Assembly (NCBI GenBank): GCA_963754645.1
Contig: CAVWGP010000004.1
Span: 558,001-622,000 of the forward strand
Source: CAVWGP01 sp963754645
GTDB lineage: Bacteria > Pseudomonadota > Alphaproteobacteria > Bin65
DNA length: 64,000 nt
Reading direction: 5' to 3'
Position numbers and translations under genes: made by a program. The notes below the pieces were generated by a model. That model saw only the letters and a program-made list of their open reading frames with translations, did not search any database and was not told where the DNA came from. Of this stretch, positions 8,103 through 16,919 are shown in pieces. The stretch's first letter is position 1. Each line of letters starts with the position of its first letter.

Positions 8103-8205
8103 CGCGGCACCCCTCTCGCGTGACGACGCGAGGCTCCGCCGGCGCCGGTTGGCGCCCCCTGGTCCCGGCGCCGGTGGAGCGCTTTGCAACTCTCGAGTAA
8201 CGACG

Positions 8206-8571
8206 ATGAAAGCCCGAATAGCCTCAGTGATTGTTGCCGTTGCCGGCGGCGCGACATGGCCGGCATTCGCGCAGGACGTTGCCGGCGGAAAGGCGGTGTT
8301 CGAAAGCCGCTGCGTCGGCTGTCACTCCTTGGAGCGAAATCGCGTCGGCCCCGCGCTCGGCACGGTGATCGGCCGCAAGGCCGGCACGAACCCCGAATTC
8401 AACTATTCCGACGCGCTGCGGAACGCGGGCCATGTTTGGGATGCCGCGAAACTCGAAACGTGGCTTGTCAATCCGCAAGCCTTCGTTCCCGGCGCGCTCA
8501 TGCCGTTTCGATTGGGCGATGCCAAGGAGCGCAAGGACGTGGCGGCCTATCTCGCCAGCCTCAGGAAGTAG
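8206..8571 (+). CDS. Class I cytochrome c
   Basis: 121 aa periplasmic electron carrier. A signal peptide ends at F-A-Q, followed by D-V-A-G-G-K-A-V-F. The haem motif is C36-V-G-C39-H40 and the axial methionine is probably M99 in G-A-L-M-P-F. R-V-G-P-A-L-G and the closing D-V-A-A-Y-L-A-S-L are typical of cytochrome c2-like proteins. I start it at the ATG at 8206 because translation upstream of it does not look like protein. It lies about 100 bases after the ferritin-like gene on the same strand. Confidence 0.92.
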   Translation: MKARIASVIVAVAGGATWPAFAQDVAGGKAVFESRCVGCHSLERNRVGPALGTVIGRKAGTNPEFNYSDALRNAGHVWDAAKLETWLVNPQAFVPGALMPFRLGDAKERKDVAAYLASLRK

Positions 8572-8574
8572 GCG

Positions 8575-9678
8575 CTACAAGCGGTCGAGCGCGGATTTCA
8601 TTTCCGCCCACAGGCTTTCCGTCGGCTCGCAGCCGATCGAGAGGCGGATGAAGCCTTCCGCCACCGCGTCGCCCCAGCGCTTGCGGCGCTCGCCGGAGGT
8701 GTGAATGCCGCCGAAGCTCGTCGCCTCGACCAGGCCGCGGCACGTCGCCAGGAATTTTTCGGCGGCGGCGGCATCGGCCAAGGTGAGCCCGATCATGAAG
8801 CCGTGGCCGCGCATCTGGCGCGCCGCGATCGCATGCGACGGATCGCCGGGCAGGCCGGGGTAACGCACGCTCCTCACATTGCGGTGCGCCGCCAGCCGGG
8901 GCGCGATGAGCGCCGCGCTGTCGCACATCCGCTTGAAGCGCAGTTCGAACGTGAGCAGTCCGCGATGAACGAGATAGGCTTCCATCGGACCCATGATGGC
9001 GCCGGCGAATTTGCGCCATGCGCGGATTGCCTCGATCGCGGCTGCGTCGCGCGTCGCGACATGGCCGGCAAGCACGTCGCCGTGTCCGGCCAAGGCCTTG
9101 GTGTCCGCCGCGACGACCAGATCGGCGCCGAGACCGAGCGCGTCCTGCCCGAGCGCCGTCATCGTGGTGTTGTCGACGACGACGCGGGCGCCGGCTCGGC
9201 GCGCGCGCTCGGCGACGCGCGCGATGTCGCAGACTTCGAGGCCTGGATTGGACGGCGTTTCGATCCACACCAGATTGATTCCGGCGAAGTCGCGTTTTTC
9301 GTACTCGGTCGTCGCCGCAGTTTCGATGGCGATGCCGAGCGGCTTCAGGAAACGTTCGGCAAGCGCGCGGGTGGTGTAATAGCCGTCGGCCGGAAGCAGA
9401 ACGCGGTCGCCGCTTTTCAGCAGGGCGTAGAAGACCGCGGCACTCGCCGCCATGCCCGATGGAAAGCAACACACTTCGGCGCCTTCCAGCACGGCAAGCA
9501 TTTTTTCGAGCGCGTCCCAGGTCGGGTTGTGGAACCGGCCGTATTGATAGGCCGCGTCTGCCGGATCGCCGGGCAGGTGATATTTCGCGGCGAAGACGAC
9601 CGGTGGCGGGACGGGTTCGCCTTTGCGGCGGCCGGCGATGTCGGCGTGCAGGAATTCAAACAGGCGGGCGTCGTCCAT
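8575..9678 (-). CDS. Cys/Met metabolism PLP-dependent enzyme (cystathionine gamma-lyase type)
   Basis: 367 aa fold-type I PLP enzyme of the trans-sulfuration family, which includes cystathionine gamma-synthase and lyases and methionine gamma-lyase. Seen: Y-G-R-F-H-N-P-T at 46-53, S-G-M-A-A phosphate loop at 74-78, T-P-S-N-P at 141-145, V-V-D-N-T at 167-171, and the PLP lysine K194 in A-D-T-K-A-L-A-G-H-G-D. It is slightly shorter than the common 380-400 aa. It is convergent with the cytochrome c gene with only a three-base gap and has no sulfur-metabolism neighbours, so the exact reaction is open. Confidence 0.88.
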   Translation of the reverse strand: MDDARLFEFLHADIAGRRKGEPVPPPVVFAAKYHLPGDPADAAYQYGRFHNPTWDALEKMLAVLEGAEVCCFPSGMAASAAVFYALLKSGDRVLLPADGYYTTRALAERFLKPLGIAIETAATTEYEKRDFAGINLVWIETPSNPGLEVCDIARVAERARRAGARVVVDNTTMTALGQDALGLGADLVVAADTKALAGHGDVLAGHVATRDAAAIEAIRAWRKFAGAIMGPMEAYLVHRGLLTFELRFKRMCDSAALIAPRLAAHRNVRSVRYPGLPGDPSHAIAARQMRGHGFMIGLTLADAAAAEKFLATCRGLVEATSFGGIHTSGERRKRWGDAVAEGFIRLSIGCEPTESLWAEMKSALDRL

Positions 9679-9742
9679 GGTCGATCCTCTATGCTGAGCT
9701 CGCGCCTAGCATAGAGGAATCGTGGGCCCATGCGGTAAGTGC

Positions 9743-10114
9743 CTACATCGCCATGGGCAGGGCGACGCAACGAATGAGCGGCTTGCAGGGTTGCCGCTTG
9801 CCATCGACGGTGCACCATTCGAGGAGATAGCAGGCATGGGCATCGGCGTTGAACGAGGGGTGAGGCAGCACGGTCTGTTTCGGAACCTCGTGCCAGGTAT
9901 CGCCGAGTTCCTGAATCTTGATCTCGATGCCCTTGCCGTTGTCGCGATAGGTGACCGAGCGGCAATCGTATTTGTTGCAGCACGAGCCCTTGCCGTCGGG
10001 CCGCTGCCAGCTCTCGTAGTGCACGTGCCATATGTCGTGATCGCCGCGGGCCGCAGCCGGGCCGGGAATGGCGAATGCCAAAGCGCTGATCAATGCCACT
10101 GAAAAATTGCGCAT
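9743..10114 (-). CDS. Small secreted cysteine-containing protein
   Basis: 123 aa with a clear signal peptide (MRNFSVALISALAFAIPGPAAA) and a mature part containing H-D-I-W-H-V-H-Y-E-S-W and six cysteines, including the pair in G-S-C-C-N-K-Y-D-C-R and those in A-C-Y-L-L-E-W-C-T and Q-P-C-K-P-L-I-R-C. These suggest disulfides in the periplasm. I do not recognise the family. AGGAG is not ideally placed, but the start codon fits the signal peptide. It stands alone between the PLP enzyme and the divergent CoA transferase genes. Confidence 0.75.
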   Translation of the reverse strand: MRNFSVALISALAFAIPGPAAARGDHDIWHVHYESWQRPDGKGSCCNKYDCRSVTYRDNGKGIEIKIQELGDTWHEVPKQTVLPHPSFNADAHACYLLEWCTVDGKRQPCKPLIRCVALPMAM

Positions 10115-10294
10115 AGGAGCCTCTCCGAACTTGGTCGCTGGCTCCCCGACATCATTCCGTTTCTGGGTAACTTTCTCCGTTGGTATGATTTATCACGCGG
10201 TAATGTTAAAATACTCTGAAGCACTCGATAGGTTCAGCCAGGTCATGTTACGCCTGGAACGCTAATTTATTCTTTGCACATAGGGTTTCCGCCC
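10115..10294. promoter_or_regulatory. AT-rich divergent promoter region
   Basis: About 180 bases between the divergent secreted-protein gene and the CoA transferase gene. Around 10170-10215 and 10262-10275 the sequence is markedly AT-rich for this genome (GGTATGATTTATCACG, GGTAATGTTAAAATACTC), as expected for promoters. I cannot assign exact boxes. Confidence 0.35.
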
Positions 10295-11134
10295 ATGCAA
10301 GCCAGCCTCTCCGCCAAGCCCGACGCGCTGGTCGCCGATATCGCCGATGGCGCCACGATTGCCGTATTGAAGGATGTCTGCGGCGCGCCGATGGCCTTGG
10401 CGCGGGCGCTGATTCGCAAGGGCGTGCGCGACTTGCACCTGGTCTGCGTGCCGACCGGCGGATTGTTGCACGATATCCTGATCGGCGCCGGCTGCGTCGC
10501 CACGGTCGAGGGCGGCGGCGTCACGCTCGGCGAATACGGTCAAGCGCCCAATTTCGTTCGCGCCGTCAAATCCGGCGCCGTGCGGCCGCTCGATTCGACT
10601 TGCCCCGCAATATACACGGCACTGCAAGCCGCCGAGAAAGGCATCCCATTCATGCCGATGCGCGGCCTGCTCGGCTCGGACATTTTGCGTTATCGGCCGG
10701 ATTATATGGTCATCGACAATCCCTTCGATCCCGGCGACCGCATCGTCGCAATTCCCGCGATCCGGCCCGATTTCGCGCTGATGCATGCGCCGCTCGCCGA
10801 TGACCGGGGCGACCTCTGGATCGGCCGTCAGCACGAATTGAAAATCTTGGCCCACGCGGCGAAGCAAACCCTCGCCACGGTCGAAGCGCGCCATGCGGGA
10901 AATCTCGTCGCCGATCCGCTCTATGCCGCCGGCGTGTTGTCCTCGCTTTACGTTCACGGCGTCGCCCTGGCGCCGCGCGGCGCTTGGCCCGTCGCTATGC
11001 CGGGCGCCTATGCCGAGGACGCGGCGGCGATCGCCGATTATGTGCAGGCCGCCGAGACGTCGCGTGGGTTCGCCGCTTGGCTCGACCGGTTCCTCGCGCG
11101 CGACGCCGACATAACACGGCGCGCGGCCGAATAG
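10295..11134 (+). CDS. CoA transferase, subunit A (glutaconate CoA-transferase/IpdA-like)
   Basis: 279 aa alpha subunit of a two-subunit family I CoA transferase. Diagnostic text: A-D-I-A-D-G-A-T-I-A-V-L-K, V-C-V-P-T-G-G-L-L-H-D-I-L-I-G-A-G-C-V, F-M-P-M-R-G-L-L-G-S-D-I-L and A-P-L-A-D-D-R-G-D-L-W-I-G. I prefer the ATG at 10295 over the in-frame TTG at 10274. It is followed nine bases later by the beta subunit. The substrate could be a dicarboxylic or ring-cleavage product acid. Some relatives (IpdAB of steroid degradation) are ring hydrolases rather than transferases. Confidence 0.88.
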   Translation: MQASLSAKPDALVADIADGATIAVLKDVCGAPMALARALIRKGVRDLHLVCVPTGGLLHDILIGAGCVATVEGGGVTLGEYGQAPNFVRAVKSGAVRPLDSTCPAIYTALQAAEKGIPFMPMRGLLGSDILRYRPDYMVIDNPFDPGDRIVAIPAIRPDFALMHAPLADDRGDLWIGRQHELKILAHAAKQTLATVEARHAGNLVADPLYAAGVLSSLYVHGVALAPRGAWPVAMPGAYAEDAAAIADYVQAAETSRGFAAWLDRFLARDADITRRAAE

Positions 11135-11143
11135 AGCGATTGC

Positions 11144-11905
11144 GTGAGCGACACGCCGTACAAAAGCGAGGAACTCCTGATCGCCGTCATCTGCCGGTTG
11201 CTGGCCGGCTGCCGGCATATCGCCGTCGGCGTGTCGTCGCCGATACCGGGCGCCGCCGCGCTGCTGCGCCGCGCGCTCGACGGCGGCGGCGTCAAGGTTT
11301 CGGTCATCGGCGCCGATAGTCCGGAATTCCGTACCGATGGCGGCGTCGACCTGTTCGATTGCGCCGGGCAGGGGCGCATCGATGCCTTTTTCCTGTCCGG
11401 TGGCCAGATCGACGGCGCCGGCAACATCAACCTCGTCGAACTCGGTCCCTATCCGAAGCAGACCGTCCGCTGGGGCGGTTCCTTCGGCTCGGCCCACCTC
11501 TATTTCACCGTGCCCAAGGTCATTCTGTTCCGCGAGGAGCACAGCCCGCGCGTCTTCGTGCCCAAGGTCGATTTCATCAGCGCGCCGGGTTCCAGCCCGC
11601 CCGAGGTCCGGCGCCCCGGCGGCCCGCATGCCCTCGTCACCGGCCGGTGCGTTTTCGACTTCGACAAGGCGCAAGGCCGGTTCCGGCTGGCCAGCACCCA
11701 TCCGGGCGTGTCGATCGGCCAAGTCAGGGCGGAAACCGGCTTCGAATTCGAATGCCCCGCAACGGTTCCCGTCACGCCGCCGCCGGCCCCGGAATGGCTA
11801 ACACTGCTGCGCGGCCGGGTGGCGGGCGAGATTGCCGACCCCTATCCGAAGTTCGCCAGCCGTATTTTCGGCGGCAAGGGAACGGTGGGCGCAACCGCGT
11901 CATAG
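11144..11905 (+). CDS. CoA transferase, subunit B (glutaconate CoA-transferase/IpdB-like)
   Basis: 253 aa beta subunit, starting with GTG nine bases after subunit A. Family blocks are C-R-H-I-A-V-G-V-S-S-P-I-P-G-A-A-A-L-L, A-F-F-L-S-G-G-Q-I-D-G-A-G-N-I-N and T-G-R-C-V-F-D-F. At the place where classical beta subunits carry the catalytic glutamate I see R-T-D-G-G-V-D-L and no clear E-x-G, so it may work like IpdB rather than as a classical transferase. The two subunits surely act as a complex in the cytosol. Confidence 0.85.
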   Translation: MSDTPYKSEELLIAVICRLLAGCRHIAVGVSSPIPGAAALLRRALDGGGVKVSVIGADSPEFRTDGGVDLFDCAGQGRIDAFFLSGGQIDGAGNINLVELGPYPKQTVRWGGSFGSAHLYFTVPKVILFREEHSPRVFVPKVDFISAPGSSPPEVRRPGGPHALVTGRCVFDFDKAQGRFRLASTHPGVSIGQVRAETGFEFECPATVPVTPPPAPEWLTLLRGRVAGEIADPYPKFASRIFGGKGTVGATAS

Positions 11906-11966
11906 CTATTGGAGACGCCGCCGCAAGGATCTGGCGGACGGGCCAATAGCTTTGGAGAGAGACGCG

Positions 11967-12977
11967 ATGCGCCACGGAACGATTTCGCTTGCCCTTCGTT
12001 ATCCCGCCGCAACGGCCATGGCCGCCTTGCTCGCCTTGGCGGCGGCGGCGGCGCCGGCGTCGGCCGAAGGCGACTATGGCTGCGCCAAGGTCGCCGGGAC
12101 GATCCTGGCCCGCGGCGGCGCCAGGCCCGACGAGGCGAAGGGTAGCAGCGGCGCAAAACTCCATCCGCCGCTCAAGGATCGCGCCGCCTTCATCGCCTAT
12201 ATGAGCAAGGAGCGCGGCGACGAAAGCCAGTTTCTCGGCCCGCGCTGGGACCGGGTTCAGGCGCTCATAAGCGACAGGAACCTTTGGCGCGATAAGGAAG
12301 TGCGGGCCTTTTTGGTCACGGCGCGCGAAGAATTTTCCCGCACCCGCGATCCGGCGCGCGCCTACGAGCCGAGCTTTCTCGGTATCGGCTGCGGCGTCAC
12401 GATCTCGGGCCCCGGCATCGTCGCGCGCATGACGAGCGAACTCGACGTGAAGCCGGGCGAGAAAGTGCTCGAAATCGGCACCGGTTCGGGCTTCCAATCG
12501 GCGATCCTGCGCGCTCTCACCGACAAGGTCTATTCGGTCGAGATCATCCCGCCGCTCGCCCGCGCAACCGACAAGCTCTATAGCGAACTCGCCAAGACCA
12601 AATACGCCGAACTCGGCGCCATCAAGCGCAAGACCGCCGACGGCTATTTCGGCTGGGAAGAGCACGGACCGTTCGACAAGATCATCGTCACCGCCGGCAT
12701 CGACCACGTTCCGCCGCCGCTGCTCAAGCAGCTCAAGAACGGCGGCGTGATGGTGATCCCGATCGGCACGCCCGGCAGGCAGGCCGTCCTCCGCATCACC
12801 AAGACGATGGGCGACGACGGCAAAATTCGCCTGGCGCGGCACGATATCTACGAGAACGATCCGAGCCGGAGCGAAGGAAAAAGCAAGAGCACGGTCTTCG
12901 TCGCGCTCACGAAATACGACGACAGGAAATGTGCGACCAGCCGCATGGACGAGCGGACGAAATACGGTTGCCAGTAA
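11967..12977 (+). CDS. Exported protein-L-isoaspartate O-methyltransferase-like protein, copy 1
   Basis: 336 aa. An N-terminal signal peptide (M-R-H-G-T-I-S-L then an alanine-rich core ending A-S-A) precedes a unique region of about 110 aa, then a Pcm-like Rossmann domain: G-C-G-V-T-I-S-G-P-G-I-V-A-R (equivalent of the Pcm substrate loop), V-L-E-I-G-T-G-S-G-F-Q-S-A (SAM motif I), P-F-D-K-I-I-V-T-A-G and L-L-K-Q-L-K-N-G-G-V-M-V-I-P. GGAGAGA precedes the ATG. Canonical Pcm is cytosolic and about 210 aa, so export and the added N-terminal region are unusual. A near-identical second copy follows 300 bases downstream. It follows the CoA transferase genes by about 60 bases but probably belongs with copy 2. 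Confidence 0.85.
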   Translation: MRHGTISLALRYPAATAMAALLALAAAAAPASAEGDYGCAKVAGTILARGGARPDEAKGSSGAKLHPPLKDRAAFIAYMSKERGDESQFLGPRWDRVQALISDRNLWRDKEVRAFLVTAREEFSRTRDPARAYEPSFLGIGCGVTISGPGIVARMTSELDVKPGEKVLEIGTGSGFQSAILRALTDKVYSVEIIPPLARATDKLYSELAKTKYAELGAIKRKTADGYFGWEEHGPFDKIIVTAGIDHVPPPLLKQLKNGGVMVIPIGTPGRQAVLRITKTMGDDGKIRLARHDIYENDPSRSEGKSKSTVFVALTKYDDRKCATSRMDERTKYGCQ

Positions 12978-13277
12978 AAAGCCGAACGGCGATGCGAGAA
13001 CCGCCGCGACCGCGCCATAGTTTCGGATAAAGGACAGACGAACGGCCGCGTGGCGCTTCGTCCATCCAGTGCTGGGCGTGCAAAATTGAGGAGTCGCGAG
13101 GTGAGACGGCCGTTGTCGTAAGACAATGTTAGCTAATTAAGCTTAATTTGATTGAAATCTAGTGCAAACGCGAAAGTAACCCGCTAGAACTGGTAGGCCA
13201 TTGCCGTAGCGCCGGCACAGGCTGCGGTTCGCGGCCAAGTTTTTGGACCAACACAAATCTCAGGAGAGAGGCACTCA
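12978..13277. promoter_or_regulatory. Intergenic region with AT-rich palindrome, likely promoter of copy 2
   Basis: 300 bases without a gene. They contain the perfect 14-bp palindrome AATTAAGCTTAATT at 13135-13148, the most AT-rich point nearby, followed by TTGATTGAAATC. AGGAGAG stands close before the next start codon. A promoter or operator for the methyltransferase/membrane-enzyme genes is likely; no factor can be named. Confidence 0.45.
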
Positions 13278-14289
13278 ATGCGCGACATGCTTTCGTCGCT
13301 TTCCCAGAATTCCTTCAACCGCGTCGTGGCGACCGCCGTTGCCGCGCTGTTCGCCTTCACGGCCGCGCCGGCTCTTGCCCAGGACGATCATGGCTGCGCC
13401 AAGGTCGCGGGCACGATCCTCGCGCGCGGCGGCGCCAAGCCCGACGAACTCGAAGGGCTTCAACGGCTCCAAGCTCAATCCGCCGCTCAAGGAAAAAGAC
13501 GCTTTCATCGCGTACATGACCAAGGAGCGCGGCGACGAGGCCCAGTTCCTCGGCCCGCGCTTCGAGCGCGTCCAAGCGCTGGTTCGCGGCAAGAATATCT
13601 GGCGCGATAAGGAAGCGCGCGCCTTCCTGGTGACCGCGCGCGAAGAATTCTCGCGCTCGCGCGATCCGGCGCGGGCCTATGAGCCGAATTTCCTCGATAT
13701 CGGCTGCGGCGTCACGATCTCCGGACCCGGCATCGTCGCGCGCATGACGAGCGAACTCGATCTCAAGCCCGGCGAGAAGGTGCTCGAAATCGGCACCGGC
13801 TCGGGCTTTCAATCGGCGATCCTGCGCGGCCTGACCGACAAGGTCTATTCGATCGAGATCATCCCGCCGCTCGCCAAGGCGACCGACAAGATCTACACCG
13901 AACTCGCCAAGACGAAATACGCCGAGCTCGCCGACATCAAGCGCAAAATCGCCGACGGCTATTTCGGCTGGGAAGAGCACGCGCCGTTCGACAAGATCAT
14001 CGTCACCGCCGGCATCGATCACGTCCCGCCGCCGTTGCTCAAGCAGCTCAAGAGCGGCGGCGTCATGGTCATCCCGGTCGGCACGCCCGGCAAGCAGGCG
14101 GTGCTGCGCATCACCAAGACGACGGGCGACGACGGCAAAGACCGCCTCGCGCGCCACGACATCTACGAGAACGATCCGGACCGCCGCGGCGGCGGGCGCG
14201 GCACCACCTTCGTCGCCTTCACCAAATACGACGAGAAGCAATGCGCCGTGAGCCGCTTCGACGATAAGACGAAATACGGCTGCAAGTGA
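13278..14289 (+). pseudogene. Exported isoaspartyl methyltransferase-like protein, copy 2, one frameshift
   Basis: Paralogue of the gene at 11967 and very close to it in sequence. It starts at 13278 (MRDMLSSLSQNSFNRVVATA, signal peptide ending A-L-A) and continues Q-D-D-H-G-C-A-K-V-A-G-T-I-L-A-R-G-G-A-K-P-D-E. At about 13449 the frame changes; deleting one C of GAACTCG gives P-D-E-S-K-G, matching P-D-E-A-K-G of copy 1. The rest is intact and includes V-L-E-I-G-T-G-S-G-F-Q-S-A. Repaired length would be about 337 aa. Its stop overlaps the GTG start of the membrane enzyme (GTGA), so the two are translationally coupled. The shift is either an assembly indel or very recent inactivation. Confidence 0.8.
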
Positions 14290-16919
14290 GCATTAGCGAC
14301 AACGCCGGGGGAATGGAGGGCGGCAAGCTCTCCGTTCCCTTCTACGTCACTGTCGGTCTGATCGCGGGCGCCATCATCGCCTATCAGATCGGCATCATGC
14401 GTATTTTTTCGATCGGCACTTGGAGCCATTTCGGCTCGCTGGTCGTGAGCATGGCGATGCTCGGATTCGGCGTGATGAGCGCCATCATGTGCGTCTCGAC
14501 GAATTTCTTCGAGCGCCATTGGTCGAAGCTCATTTCGCTGTCGCTCTACACCTTCGGCCCGTTCATGGTGCTGGGCAATACCTTGGCCCAAACCGTGGGC
14601 TTCAATCCGGTCGAACTGATCGCCAATCCGGAGCAGAAATACGCGCTGCTCTGGCTCTTCGTGTTCTATTTCATCCCGTTCCTGCCCGGCGCCTTGTTCC
14701 TCGGCCTGGCGTTCCTGCGCGGCCAGGCCGTGTTCGGCAAGGTCTATTTCGCCGATCTCGCGGGCTCCGGCATGTGCGGCCTGGTTTTCCTCGCCGGCAT
14801 GTATGTCGTGGCGCCGGAATGGATCATCATGGTCCCGCTGGCGCTGTGGCTCGCCGGCGCCGCGATCTGGTTCGGCGCGCATCGCGCCTTCGCCAAGCTC
14901 GGCGCCGCCGTCGTGCTCGCCGCCGGCGCGGTGTGGGTGACCAGCGCCTACACGCAAATCGACGTCAACCAGTTCAAGGGTATCAGCTACGCGCGCAAGT
15001 TCGAGGACACCAAGCGCGTCTACCGCAATTACAGCCCGTTCGGCGATCTTGAAGTCTATGCCAGCTCCTATTTCCACTTTGCGCCGGGCCTCTCGGACAA
15101 CGCCTCGCTGAATCTCAAGGAGATGCCGAAGAATTCCTATTTCGGCCTGTTCATCGACAGCGACGGGCCGATCGGCATCATCAAGAAATTGCCGGCCGAT
15201 CTGCTCGCCTATTTCGAATACCTGCCGATGTATCTGCCCTACGTGCTGAAGAAGCAGCCCGAGGTCTTCGTCGTCCAGCTCGGCGGCGGCATCCCGACCG
15301 AAGTGGCGCGCGCGGTCGGCGCCAAGTCGATCACCGTCGCCGAAGGCAATCCCGCGATCGTCAAGACGCTGCGCGACGCCCAGGCCATCGCCGACGCGAC
15401 CGGCAATCCGTTGAAAGACAAGCGCGTCACGCTGATCGATTACGACGGCCGGCTCTACATCCGCGGCCAGCGCGACAAATACGACGTGATCGATCTCTCG
15501 CTCGCCGATTCGACCGGCCTGTCCTCGCCCGGCGGATTCGCCATCGTCGAGAAGTTCAACTACACGCGCGAAACGCTGATCGACTACATGCGCGCGCTCG
15601 CGCCCGGCGGCATCCTGTCGATCACCATCTGGAACAAGGAAGATCTGCCGAAAGCGGTGCCGAAATTCCTCGCCACCGTGATCGCGGCGGCGCGCGAGCA
15701 CAATCGCGACGGCGTCGAGAAGCGCTTTTTCATCCTGCACACTTATCTTTCGACCGCGACGATCCTCTACAAGCGCGATGGGTTTTCCGCCGAGGAAACC
15801 GACAAGCTCAAGAAGCACGCCGAGGACATGTCCTTCGAGCTGCTGTATCACCCGGGCATCGAAATCGACCTGTCGGAGGAAGACGCGATCTTCGCCGGCT
15901 ACCGCGCCACGCATTTCGACCCCGAGGTCAAGGCGAAGGATCCCAAGAAGCCGGGCGACAAGGCCGAAGGCAACAACGGCAAGCCGGGGACCGCCGACAA
16001 GAAAACCGACGACGACGACGAAGAGAAAAAAGGCCCCAAGCTGTCCTGGGCCAATCTCTACAAAATCATGATCCACCACCACCTGAAGGGCGACTTCGCG
16101 CGCATTCAGCGGAAATACGTTTTCGACACGCGCCCGCTCACCAATGAGCGGCCCTATTTCGCGGGCTATATCAAATTCGGCGAGATTCCCGCGTTCATGG
16201 ACCAGCTCGACGCGGTTTCCGACGAGTGGGGCTATCTGCTGCTGTGGGCGACGCTCGCGCTCGCCATCCTGTTCGGCATCCTGCTGATGCTGTTTCCGGT
16301 CATTTGGGGCTGGAAAACCGTGTTCTCGCGCGTGCCCGGCAAGCTCGGCATCTTCGTCTATTATTTCTGCCTCGGCACCGGCTACATCATCGTCGAGGTC
16401 GGCCTGATCAGCAAATTTACCGTGGCACTCGGCAACCCGGCGATTTCGGCTTCGGTGCTGATCACCGGCATGCTGTTCTTCACCGGCCTCGGCTCGCTCT
16501 ACACGTCGCGTTATCTCGATCGCTGCCGCGTGCTGATGCCGCGGATTTTCATCGCCATCGCGGCCCTGCTCGTGGGCGGCGCGCTGTTCTACGACATGAT
16601 GCTCTCGGCGATCGGGTCGTGGCCATATCCGCTGCGCATCGTCGCCTGCCTCGCGCTGGTGGCGCCGGCCGCGTTCCTGATGGGCTTTCCGTTCGCCACC
16701 GGCATGGCGATGCTCTCGAAGCTCGGCAAGGAGCGCTTCTTCATCTGGGCCTGGGGCATCAACGGCTGCTTCTCGGTGGTCGGCGCGGTGTCGGTGCCGA
16801 TCGTCAGCGTCCTGTTCGGCCACACCACTTTGATTCTGGCGTCGGCCGCGGTCTACATGCTGGCGCTGCCGGCTTTCTTCTACCTGTTGAAGCCGATCCC
16901 GGGCACTGCGCCGGCGTGA
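14286..16919 (+). CDS. Membrane-bound spermidine synthase-like protein
   Basis: 877 aa. About six membrane helices (residues about 18-215) are followed by a soluble domain and then about six or seven more helices (about 655-870). The soluble part has a spermidine-synthase-like nucleotide fold: V-F-V-V-Q-L-G-G-G-I-P-T-E-V-A-R, S-I-T-V-A-E-G-N-P-A and Y-D-V-I-D-L-S-L-A-D-S-T-G-L. A charged linker rich in D, E and K lies near 545-585. Fused membrane/spermidine synthase proteins are widespread, but their reaction is mostly unknown. Start is GTG overlapping the upstream TGA; an ATG ten codons in is an alternative. Its stop overlaps the next gene's GTG. The soluble domain may act on the product or substrate of the exported methyltransferases. 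Confidence 0.85.
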   Translation: MSISDNAGGMEGGKLSVPFYVTVGLIAGAIIAYQIGIMRIFSIGTWSHFGSLVVSMAMLGFGVMSAIMCVSTNFFERHWSKLISLSLYTFGPFMVLGNTLAQTVGFNPVELIANPEQKYALLWLFVFYFIPFLPGALFLGLAFLRGQAVFGKVYFADLAGSGMCGLVFLAGMYVVAPEWIIMVPLALWLAGAAIWFGAHRAFAKLGAAVVLAAGAVWVTSAYTQIDVNQFKGISYARKFEDTKRVYRNYSPFGDLEVYASSYFHFAPGLSDNASLNLKEMPKNSYFGLFIDSDGPIGIIKKLPADLLAYFEYLPMYLPYVLKKQPEVFVVQLGGGIPTEVARAVGAKSITVAEGNPAIVKTLRDAQAIADATGNPLKDKRVTLIDYDGRLYIRGQRDKYDVIDLSLADSTGLSSPGGFAIVEKFNYTRETLIDYMRALAPGGILSITIWNKEDLPKAVPKFLATVIAAAREHNRDGVEKRFFILHTYLSTATILYKRDGFSAEETDKLKKHAEDMSFELLYHPGIEIDLSEEDAIFAGYRATHFDPEVKAKDPKKPGDKAEGNNGKPGTADKKTDDDDEEKKGPKLSWANLYKIMIHHHLKGDFARIQRKYVFDTRPLTNERPYFAGYIKFGEIPAFMDQLDAVSDEWGYLLLWATLALAILFGILLMLFPVIWGWKTVFSRVPGKLGIFVYYFCLGTGYIIVEVGLISKFTVALGNPAISASVLITGMLFFTGLGSLYTSRYLDRCRVLMPRIFIAIAALLVGGALFYDMMLSAIGSWPYPLRIVACLALVAPAAFLMGFPFATGMAMLSKLGKERFFIWAWGINGCFSVVGAVSVPIVSVLFGHTTLILASAAVYMLALPAFFYLLKPIPGTAPA

